This document shows positions 1-5,772 of a stretch of 5,772 nucleotides of DNA, in pieces. The stretch is from positions 1-5,772 of the forward strand of contig URNJ01000115.1 in NCBI GenBank assembly GCA_900549215.1. The letters run 5' to 3'. Under the pieces are notes generated by a model. It searched no databases, was not told the origin of the DNA, and saw nothing but the letters and a program-made list of their open reading frames with translations. Each line of letters starts with the position of its first letter. Positions within the stretch are counted from its first letter, which is position 1. The stretch is from an uncultured Collinsella sp. Lineage in GTDB: Bacteria > Actinomycetota > Coriobacteriia > Coriobacteriales > Coriobacteriaceae. The translations under genes and the position numbers were made by a program.

Positions 1-44
1 CCGGCACTTTGGGACACTCCTTAGCATTCCAGCGCGCCCTCATA

Positions 45-111
45 AGTTGCGGTGAAATACGGACTGTTTAGCGGCCTGAAGCCATAAAACAGTCCGTATT
101 TCACCGCAACT
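45..111. repeat. Perfect 25-bp inverted repeat with 17-nt loop
   Basis: Positions 45-69 and 87-111 are exact reverse complements over 25 bp (left arm begins AGTTGCGGTGAAATA and ends GGACTGTTT), separated by 17 nt at 70-86. The loop contains a further short GGC/GCC dyad (73-75 / 81-83). The element lies 3' of the DUF1667 gene, in non-coding DNA. Neither side of the stem is followed by a T-run, so it is not a standard intrinsic terminator, although a stem this long could still stabilise or end the operon mRNA. A dispersed palindromic (REP- or MITE-like) intergenic repeat is an alternative. The symmetry is seen directly; the function is unknown. Confidence 0.9.
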
Positions 112-159
112 GCGGAGGAGGGCGGGGTGGATGGCGGGGCAGCTAAAAGAGTCCCGTCC

Positions 160-570
160 CTAATTAGCTACTTGGGCTCGGTCGATGTCCATGCTGGCGA
201 TTAGGTTGATGTTGGTGTCTAGGAGGTTCTCTAGCACGATGTCGCCCATGCGGATGGGGGCGTTGACGACTAGGCCTCGGATGAGGGCCATGGCTTGGGC
301 GTGGAGCTCTAGCGGGATGGCTTCGGATGTGCGCACGGGGAGCAGGGCTTCGTCGCCGCCGGAGACGGCCACGGTCGTCGTGAGCAAGCGCATGGGGCAG
401 GTGAGTTCCTGATGTGCGAACTTATCACCGCGCGGGCAGCTGTTGCCGGTCACGGAGCGCACCTCAACCACGGCGCCGTCTGCGTCACGCTCTACCTCTA
501 CGGTCAGGAGGCACTCAGATGGGCAGGTGGTACAGTTGAACTTGAGTGTTTCTATCGCGTTCGTGCTCAT
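160..570 (-). CDS. DUF1667 family cysteine-rich protein, partner of the FAD oxidoreductases
   Basis: A 136-residue protein with no signal peptide or membrane segment. The N-terminal third has a Cys cluster CTTCPSEC (C13, C16, C20), followed by NSCPRGDKFA (C45) and LTCPMR (C58). This spacing suits an Fe-S cluster or metal site and matches the DUF1667 family (COG3862). The C-terminal half is cysteine-free and ends in a short alpha/beta-looking segment (PIRMGDIV near 105-112). In Firmicutes, Thermotogae and Coriobacteriia this family is typically the last gene of a cluster with the two oxidoreductases found just upstream here. The ATG follows the upstream stop by 3 nt and has a strong GAGGAGG site at 579-585, 8 nt away. 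An electron-transfer or cluster-carrying subunit is inferred; no activity is established from sequence. Confidence 0.93.
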   Translation of the reverse strand: MSTNAIETLKFNCTTCPSECLLTVEVERDADGAVVEVRSVTGNSCPRGDKFAHQELTCPMRLLTTTVAVSGGDEALLPVRTSEAIPLELHAQAMALIRGLVVNAPIRMGDIVLENLLDTNINLIASMDIDRAQVAN

Positions 571-573
571 AGT

Positions 574-1974
574 TTACGCCTCCTCAACAGGGTCAACGGA
601 CAGGACAATCTCGCTGGCACCCAGGTCGAGCGCTTGTTTGATGACCTTTGCCTGCAGCGGGAAGCTTTCCATAACGCTCGGCTTAAACGCTCGGACCTTG
701 CCGGCGAACAGCTCCTCGCCGTTGGCCAGGATCCGTACGCGGGCGGCATCGACTGGCCGGCGCACGCGGAAGTTGAGTTTGGTGAGTGCCACAGCCGTAA
801 TGCGCCCCGGCAGCGCGTAGCCCGCGATTCCGGCAGGGGAGACGGTGAGCTCGCAGCCCGCGTCCGCGGCACCCGCCTCAGCATCCGTGTCGCCACCCAG
901 CGCGTACGCCGCTGCAGCTGCGCCAGCCCTCTCGGACTCGGTCGTCACGTTGTCGGCTAGGTCGTGCACATGCAGCACATTGCCGCAGGCAAAGATGCCC
1001 GGCACGCCCGTCTGCAGGCTCTGGTCCACCACGGCGCCGCGCATGCGCGGGTCAAGCTCCACGCCTGCGGCAACCGAAAGCTCGTTCTCGGGAATCAATC
1101 CCACCGAAAGCAGCAGCGTATCGCACGGAACGATGCGCTCGGTCTCCGGAATGGGCACCAGGTGCTCGTCGACCTTGCTTACCTCGACGGCCTCCACGCG
1201 GTCGTGTCCGATCACACGTGTGACGGTGGTGGACAGGTGCAGCGGAATGCCAAAGTCGTCCAGGCAGTTCTTGACGTTGCGACGCAGACCGTTGGCGTAC
1301 GGCATGAGCTCGTACACGCCCTCGACGGAAATCCCCTCGAGCGTGCAGCGGCGCGCCATGATAAGCCCGATGTCGCCCGAGCCTAAAATGACGGCGCGCG
1401 AGCTGGGCTTGAGGTTTTCGATATTGATGTATCGCTGCGCCAAGCCGGCCGTAAATACGCCGGCGGGACGGCTACCGGGGATCTTGATCTCGCTGCGGGT
1501 GCGCTCGCGGCACCCCATGGCAAGGACGACCGTACGCCCGGTGAGCTGTAGCATGCCGACACGGCTCATGAGCGTGACGGTATGGACCGCGGCGGTTCCC
1601 GCGGCCTCGCCCGTGCCCGGGTCGCCCGCGCCTTCGCCCTCGCCCGAATCGATCCCAAGCACCATGCTGTCCAAGAACAGCACGATGTCGGTCGCGCGCA
1701 CCTGGTCGATAAAGCGCTGCGCGTACTCGGGGCCGGTGAGGTCCTGCTTAAAGTGCGACAGGCCAAAACCCGGGTGAATGCACTGGCGGAGGATGCCGCC
1801 CAGGTGCTGCTCGCGCTCCACGATGGCCACGCCCGCGCCGGCCTTATGCGCGGCAAGCGCGGCCGCCATGCCGGCAGGGCCGCCGCCGATAACGACCACG
1901 TCGAAGGCCTGTGTTGCTACCGACACTGCGGCTCCGGCCTCTGCGCGTTCGTCGTGCATGTCAAACGTCGCCAT
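574..1974 (-). CDS. FAD/NAD(P)-dependent oxidoreductase (pyridine nucleotide-disulfide reductase fold), GlpA-system partner
   Basis: A 466-residue flavoprotein. It has an N-terminal FAD dinucleotide motif VVVIGGGPAG (residues 26-35), a central NAD(P)-binding motif VILGSGDIG (195-203), and the late FAD motif GIFACGNVLHVHD (326-338). The segment GGILRQCIHPGFG (59-71) is characteristic of this family. No CxxC redox pair follows the first FAD motif, so it is not a thioredoxin-reductase-type enzyme. Residues about 109-130 form a Gly/Ala/Glu-rich low-complexity linker, probably a loop insertion. About 22 residues precede the Rossmann fold, so the true start could be slightly internal, but the chosen ATG has an AAAGGGG site (1984-1990) at good spacing and lies 1 nt after the upstream stop. 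It probably passes electrons between the GlpA-like subunit, DUF1667 and NAD(P); that role is inferred from family context. Confidence 0.93.
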   Translation of the reverse strand: MATFDMHDERAEAGAAVSVATQAFDVVVIGGGPAGMAAALAAHKAGAGVAIVEREQHLGGILRQCIHPGFGLSHFKQDLTGPEYAQRFIDQVRATDIVLFLDSMVLGIDSGEGEGAGDPGTGEAAGTAAVHTVTLMSRVGMLQLTGRTVVLAMGCRERTRSEIKIPGSRPAGVFTAGLAQRYINIENLKPSSRAVILGSGDIGLIMARRCTLEGISVEGVYELMPYANGLRRNVKNCLDDFGIPLHLSTTVTRVIGHDRVEAVEVSKVDEHLVPIPETERIVPCDTLLLSVGLIPENELSVAAGVELDPRMRGAVVDQSLQTGVPGIFACGNVLHVHDLADNVTTESERAGAAAAAYALGGDTDAEAGAADAGCELTVSPAGIAGYALPGRITAVALTKLNFRVRRPVDAARVRILANGEELFAGKVRAFKPSVMESFPLQAKVIKQALDLGASEIVLSVDPVEEA

Positions 1975-1975
1975 C

Positions 1976-3433
1976 CTAGCTCACCCCTTTCAGCGGTCCT
2001 TCGACCAGCAAAGATCCGGCATCCTCCAGCAGCACCTCGCTGGGGTCGCAGCCCAGCTCGCGGGCAAGAATCGCCACCACGCGGCTCTGGCAAAAACCAC
2101 TCTGGCACCGACCCATGCCGGCACGGCAGCGCCGCTTGACGCCCTCGACCGAAACCGCGCCCGGGCGGCGTCGGATCGCGGCCACGATCTCGGCCTCGGG
2201 CACCGTTTCGCAGCGGCAGACGATCTGCCCCCACGCGGGATCGGACTCAATGAGCTCTTCCTTGCGCGCGAGCGGCGCGCGGTCAAAGTCGTCCGGCGCA
2301 CGGCGAATCGGGTTCCAATCGGCGCGTTCGCGCAGGGTCACGCCGGCGTCGCGCAGCACTTGCTCCATGCGCTCGGCAATGGCCGGGGCGCTCGCCACGC
2401 CCGGCGACTGAATGCCCGCCGCCTGGAACAGCCCCGGCACCACAGATGACTGCCCAATAAAGAAGTCGTTCGTTCCCTTAATGACCGGGCGTCCGCCGGC
2501 AAACGCGCGCACCACGCGGCGCGTGTCCAGATCGGGCACCAGTTTGCGCGCGCCGGTCAGGAGCGCGTTGACATCGGTCGCGTAGGTTTGTGTATCGCCC
2601 GGTTCGCGCACGGCGGCGGTCGCGGTGATCACGGTGTTGCCATGCACGGTGCCTGTCACGATGACGCCCTTCGACACCGGCGTCGGCACCGGGTAGAGCG
2701 GCATGAGCGCGCGCGGTTCCTTGTCCAGTACCACGATGTTGCCCTGGCGCCAGACCATCTGGAACTCCTCGGCGCTGGCCATATGCGAGATATCCGCGGC
2801 TCCGTTGCCTGCGGCGTTGATTAGGTAACGGCAGTGCACGTCTCCTGCGGGCGTTGCCAGCGTAAAGCGCGCAGCTCTGTCATCCGAGTCGGCAACTTCA
2901 ATTGCCTCCACTGGCGCAGACCGCATAAACGTCACGCCGTTGGCAACGGCGTTCTCCAGCGCGGCGATGGCTACTTCAAACGGGTCAACGTAACCGGTCG
3001 AAGGGCACCATAGCGCGCACGTGGTCTGGGCACTCGCGCGCGGCTCCAACTCGTGGATGCGCTCGGGGCCGACAATCGACAGCTCGGGCACGCCGTTGGC
3101 CAGGCCATTCTGGCGCAGCTTCTTCAGTTGTGCGCGGTCCTCGTCGCTGAAACCCAGCACCATCGAACCGGTGCGGCGGAACAAAAATCCGAGCTCCTGG
3201 GCCCACGTGCCATATAGCTCGCAACCACGGGCGTTGACCTGCGCCTTTACCGTGCCCGGTGCCGGATCGTAGCCGGCGTGCACCAGACCGCCGTTGGCCT
3301 TCGACGCGCCCAGCGCGATATCGTTGGCGGCCTCGACTACGCAAATAGATAGGTCATAGCGCGCGAGCTGCCTCGCGATGGCGCACCCGGTAATGCCCGC
3401 GCCCACAATTGCGATATCAAACGTTTCTGCCAC
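1976..3433 (-). CDS. glpA: GlpA-like FAD-dependent oxidoreductase with C-terminal BFD-type [2Fe-2S] domain
   Basis: A 485-residue protein, first gene of the three-gene operon. The N-terminal DAO-family flavin domain shows GAGITG (11-16) and the GxSKANGGLVHAGYD signature (near 42-56). The fold continues to the FAD-closing segment GLFQAAGIQSPG (334-345). Residues 404-460 form a BFD-like iron-sulfur domain with CRC (C406, C408) and CRAGMGRCQSGFC (C436, C443, C448). This architecture is that of anaerobic glycerol-3-phosphate dehydrogenase subunit A and its shorter Firmicutes relatives. It should oxidise glycerol-3-phosphate to dihydroxyacetone phosphate. A 2-hydroxyglutarate or other hydroxyacid substrate cannot be excluded, and no glpK or glpF is in view. 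The start is GTG, with SD CTTGGAGG (3438-3445) 4 nt upstream. The family is secure; the exact substrate is inferred. Confidence 0.9.
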   Translation of the reverse strand: MAETFDIAIVGAGITGCAIARQLARYDLSICVVEAANDIALGASKANGGLVHAGYDPAPGTVKAQVNARGCELYGTWAQELGFLFRRTGSMVLGFSDEDRAQLKKLRQNGLANGVPELSIVGPERIHELEPRASAQTTCALWCPSTGYVDPFEVAIAALENAVANGVTFMRSAPVEAIEVADSDDRAARFTLATPAGDVHCRYLINAAGNGAADISHMASAEEFQMVWRQGNIVVLDKEPRALMPLYPVPTPVSKGVIVTGTVHGNTVITATAAVREPGDTQTYATDVNALLTGARKLVPDLDTRRVVRAFAGGRPVIKGTNDFFIGQSSVVPGLFQAAGIQSPGVASAPAIAERMEQVLRDAGVTLRERADWNPIRRAPDDFDRAPLARKEELIESDPAWGQIVCRCETVPEAEIVAAIRRRPGAVSVEGVKRRCRAGMGRCQSGFCQSRVVAILARELGCDPSEVLLEDAGSLLVEGPLKGVS

Positions 3434-3603
3434 GGTGCCTCCAAGACAAGTTGACAGGATGTCAATAAGACCATCCTACGGTCTGCGTGCGTCCAACACG
3501 GCGGCAATGCGGCGAACAGCCCCGCTGCATCTGCCAACGGTAGGCGAGGGGAAGCTCGGTAACGTCGACGTCTTTGTCTGCTGACCCCGGTGCCGGAAGT
3601 TTG
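3434..3603. other. Non-coding upstream region of the redox operon
   Basis: This stretch precedes the GTG start of the GlpA-like gene and must hold the operon promoter, read on the minus strand. I looked for -35/-10 pairs and found none convincing; a TTGGAC-like and a TAGGAT-like hexamer exist but are only 12 nt apart. It contains the dyad at 3451-3465 and a 10-bp palindrome ACGTCGACGT at 3562-3571. No supportable gene lies here on either strand. Confidence 0.5.
3451..3465. promoter_or_regulatory. Candidate operator dyad TTGACA-GGA-TGTCAA
   Basis: A perfect 6-bp inverted repeat with a 3-nt spacer lies 6 nt upstream of the SD of the GlpA-like gene. Because it sits between start codon and the likely promoter, a repressor bound here could block initiation or elongation. 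The TTGACA half-site resembles a -35 box, but no -10 stands at the right distance downstream on either strand. The regulator is unknown; a GlpR- or GntR-type protein is a guess only. Confidence 0.3.
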
Positions 3604-3738
3604 TCTCGATCTGTAACAGTAAGAGGGGTTTTGGAGCCCAAGATGTTACAGATCGAGATTGAAGTCGGGGAGGAACCCCTGTGTCTAAATCTGTAACATC
3701 TAGACCCGGATTCCGCTCCCACCTGTTACAGATTGAGA
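3604..3738. repeat. Four alternating-orientation 15-bp repeats with exact 40-bp period
   Basis: Copies of TCTCRATCTGTAACA occur at 3604-3618 (+), 3644-3658 (-), 3684-3698 (+) and 3724-3738 (-). The first two are a perfect 15-bp inverted pair (TCTCGATCTGTAACA). The third reads TCTAAATCTGTAACA, and the fourth is TCTCAATCTGTAACA on the minus strand, so that pair matches at 14 of 15. Start positions are exactly 40 bp apart and every spacer is 25 nt with unrelated sequence. The array can be read as two 55-bp dyads, each 15-25-15, separated by another 25 nt. The last spacer has an inner CGGA-T-TCCG dyad centred on the same base (3711) as its outer arms. It lies between divergent genes. Function is unknown: a protein-binding array or a dispersed palindromic repeat are possible. 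Confidence 0.9.
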
Positions 3739-3794
3739 TGTTTGTGTCCGCGCCGGCCCCGCCCCTAGCCGTGGTCCCATATAAACAAACCCCG

Positions 3795-3803
3795 TGGTAA
3801 ACT
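3795..3803 (+). promoter_or_regulatory. Possible extended -10 promoter for the zinc-ribbon membrane protein gene
   Basis: TGGTAAACT reads as an extended -10 (TGn plus TAAACT) and would place transcription start near 3810, leaving a leader of about 30 nt that contains the GAAAGG SD at 3825-3830. No good -35 is seen. A second extended -10, TGTTAATAT at 3813-3821, is closer to consensus but would start the mRNA inside the SD, so it is less likely. Confidence 0.35.
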
Positions 3804-3839
3804 TGACCGGACTGTTAATATTCCGAAAGGTACACCCCA

Positions 3840-4271
3840 ATGTCCAAGTACATCTCCGAGCTCATGTCGCCGCAGCTTATGGGCGTCGTCTATGCCTTCG
3901 TCGGCTTTATCATCGCCCTGTATGTGCTGTCGGTCGTCTATGTGTTCATCGACGCTCGTCGCCGCGGCGCCAGCGCCTACGTGGCATGGGGCATCATTGC
4001 CCTCATCCCGTTTGTGGGTCTCATCGCCTACCTGGTCCTGCGTCCGCACTCCTACGCGTCCGACCGCGAGGAGCAGGAGCTGGACATGGCCCTGCGCGAG
4101 CGCCAGCTTGCCCAGTACGGCACCTGCCCGCAGTGCGGCGCGCCCATCGAGAAGGACTTTGTCGTCTGCCCGGTGTGCGACACCCAGGTTCGCAACGTGT
4201 GCCCCAGCTGCCATCGCCCGCTCGATGCGCACTGGAAGGTCTGTCCCTACTGCCGAACTCGCATCCAGTAA
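3840..4271 (+). CDS. Two-helix membrane protein with C-terminal double zinc ribbon
   Basis: A 143-residue protein. Residues about 13-37 and 46-67 are hydrophobic membrane spans, the second being YVAWGIIALIPFVGLIAYLVL, a shape shared with phospholipase D-nuclease-N-like (PLDc_N) membrane segments. A charged linker, probably helical (73-92, rich in E and R), follows. The soluble tail then carries two zinc ribbons: CPQC (C96, C99) with CPVC (C110, C113), and CPSC (C121, C124) with CPYC (C135, C138). By the positive-inside rule the RRRG loop between the helices (40-43) is likely cytoplasmic, which would put both termini outside; this conflicts with a cytoplasmic zinc ribbon, so topology is unsettled. 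The ATG follows GAAAGG by 9 nt. It is transcribed alone, ahead of a terminator. No specific function is known; zinc-ribbon tails often mediate protein or nucleic-acid contacts. Confidence 0.88.
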   Translation: MSKYISELMSPQLMGVVYAFVGFIIALYVLSVVYVFIDARRRGASAYVAWGIIALIPFVGLIAYLVLRPHSYASDREEQELDMALRERQLAQYGTCPQCGAPIEKDFVVCPVCDTQVRNVCPSCHRPLDAHWKVCPYCRTRIQ

Positions 4272-4375
4272 CGCATCCATCGCCGGGTCGGTCGCAAGCC
4301 ACGTGCACCGCGCGTCCCGCGCAAGCCACGCGCGCCCCTTACCCCGATCCACACGATGAAGCATGCGTAGAAAAT

Positions 4376-4406
4376 CGCCCGCCGTGCCATTAAGGTGCGG
4401 CGGGCG
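4376..4406. terminator. Intrinsic terminator hairpin between the zinc-ribbon gene and thrS
   Basis: A 13-bp stem, 4376-4388 with 4394-4406 (CGCCCGCCGTGCC / GGTGCGGCGGGCG), closes on a 5-nt loop ATTAA. Two pairs are G-U wobbles in RNA. On the plus strand it is followed by CTTGTAT, a weak U-tract. On the minus strand the flank reads ATTTTC, a somewhat better one, so it may work in both directions. It lies about 105 nt after the stop of the zinc-ribbon gene and ends 1 nt before the thrS -35. Confidence 0.8.
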
Positions 4407-4407
4407 C

Positions 4408-4435
4408 TTGTATACCAAGGCAACCTGCCTATAAT
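4408..4435 (+). promoter_or_regulatory. thrS promoter
   Basis: A perfect -10 TATAAT at 4430-4435 is preceded at 16 bp by TTGTAT (4408-4413), which matches the TTG of the -35 consensus. Transcription would begin near 4442, giving a leader of about 64 nt before the thrS ATG. The leader is too short for a T-box, and none of the T-box elements is seen. Confidence 0.7.
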
Positions 4436-4479
4436 GATGCAAGTCAAAAACGCCGAGCGCATCGCACGCACTTGCATCA
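4435..4479. promoter_or_regulatory. Inverted repeat overlapping the thrS start site
   Basis: TGATGCAAGT (4435-4444) and ACTTGCATCA (4470-4479) are perfect 10-bp reverse complements with a 25-nt spacer. The left arm begins on the last base of the -10 box and spans the expected transcription start, so most of it would not be in the mRNA. A DNA operator is therefore more likely than an RNA hairpin. A coincidental repeat cannot be excluded. Confidence 0.45.
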
Positions 4480-4505
4480 GGCATCCGAGAGGAGAAAACA
4501 TACCC

Positions 4506-5534
<1,029 letters not shown>

Positions 5535-5599
5535 GCTTCCGCACCCCAAAGGAATGGTCCGAAGCGGGCAACCGCTGAAGATAGATAATAACAACATTC

Positions 5600-5604
5600 G
5601 GAGG
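5600..5604 (+). promoter_or_regulatory. Ribosome binding site of the uracil permease gene
   Basis: GGAGG lies 7 nt before the ATG at 5612 and fixes the start of a gene that runs off the window. I see no convincing promoter in the 77 nt after the pyrR stop, so co-transcription with pyrR is likely in the source genome. Confidence 0.75.
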
Positions 5605-5611
5605 AAAACCT

Positions 5612-5772
5612 ATGAAACTTGTCTATGATGTAAAAGACAAACCTGGCTTTGGCAAGACCCTTGTCTTTGCCCTGCAGCAGCTCTTGGCGATCATGGCCGC
5701 TACCATTGCCGTGCCGATGATCATCTCCCGTTCCTACGACAGCGTGGGAGATGTCTCCATGAGCACCGCCGC
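5612..5772 (+). CDS. uraA: Uracil permease (nucleobase:cation symporter-2 family), 5' part
   Basis: The first 53 residues are visible and the gene continues past the window edge. After a short polar start (MKLVYDVKDKPGFGKT) comes FALQQLLAIMAATIAVPMII (about 19-38), the first membrane helix signature of UraA/PyrP-type uracil-xanthine permeases of the NCS2 family. It imports uracil with protons across the inner membrane. It lies 77 nt after the pyrR fragment; pyrR-uracil permease is a common pyrimidine salvage pair controlled by PyrR attenuation, although I see no PyrR-binding loop in this short gap. Codon use matches the pyrR tail rather than thrS, so it likely comes from the same second genome. 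Confidence 0.88.
   Translation, partial: MKLVYDVKDKPGFGKTLVFALQQLLAIMAATIAVPMIISRSYDSVGDVSMSTA

Noticed and set aside
1..44. Gene fragment at the left edge
   Set aside because: A short minus-strand frame starting at 43 is open to the edge (MRARWNAKEC...), but it is only about 14 codons, has no SD and is not recognisable.
845..1777. 310-residue open frame on the plus strand
   Set aside because: It is antisense to the FAD/NAD(P) oxidoreductase, is Ser/Thr/Arg-rich with no domain, and is a shadow of the real gene.
3562..3571. Palindrome ACGTCGACGT as an operator
   Set aside because: A single 10-bp palindrome in GC-rich DNA is not strong enough, and no promoter could be placed next to it.
3604..3738. 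CRISPR array
   Set aside because: Repeats are only 15 bp and alternate in orientation, with 25-nt spacers and no cas genes.
3803..3808. TTGACC as a -35 box for the zinc-ribbon gene
   Set aside because: No -10-like hexamer stands 16-18 bp downstream; the TAATAT is only 7 bp away.
4395..4505. Earlier in-frame start for thrS at 4395
   Set aside because: It would begin inside the terminator stem and read through the TATAAT promoter; the ATG at 4506 has a good SD and fits the family.
5535..5611. PyrR-binding loop or attenuator before uraA
   Set aside because: Only a 5-bp AGCGG/CCGCT hairpin is present; no match to the PyrR-binding loop and no terminator/antiterminator pair.

Overview
The window looks like a metagenome-derived contig from a high-GC gut actinobacterium of the Coriobacteriia, most likely Collinsella or a close relative. 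This rests on GC-rich codon choice (CTG/CTC, ATC, GAG, CGC, ACC), the gene content, and a threonyl-tRNA synthetase that lacks most of the usual N-terminal TGS domain. The taxon is inferred; no rRNA or marker gene is complete here.

Positions 1-159 hold no recognisable gene but carry a perfect 25-bp inverted repeat (45-69 / 87-111). Positions 160-3433, minus strand, form a tight three-gene operon read right to left. First comes a GlpA-like FAD oxidoreductase with a C-terminal [2Fe-2S]-type domain, then an FAD/NAD(P) disulfide-reductase-fold oxidoreductase, then a small cysteine-rich DUF1667 protein. The gaps are 1 and 3 nt, so the three proteins are probably co-translated and may form one electron-transfer complex. 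The likely role is anaerobic glycerol-3-phosphate (or related 2-hydroxyacid) oxidation passing electrons to NAD(P) or another carrier.

Positions 3434-3839 have no gene. They hold a small dyad just upstream of the operon and, at 3604-3738, four copies of a 15-bp motif in alternating orientation, each starting exactly 40 bp after the last. A plus-strand gene at 3840-4271 encodes a two-helix membrane protein ending in two zinc ribbons. A strong hairpin terminator follows at 4376-4406, and immediately after it lies a well-formed promoter for thrS.

thrS starts at 4506 and reads normally through the editing domain and the first part of the class II catalytic core. At about 5404-5426 the protein changes, in frame, into the C-terminal ~36 residues of the pyrimidine regulator PyrR (VGKNIPTS...). 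A uracil permease start follows at 5612, the usual pyrR neighbour. Both source proteins contain RELPIR at the join, and codon use and GC change there. The simplest reading is a chimeric assembly (or, less likely, a real recombination) at a short shared sequence, joining Collinsella-like thrS to a pyrR-uraA locus of a different, lower-GC bacterium, perhaps a Clostridia member. Everything right of about 5424 should not be assumed to belong to the same genome.
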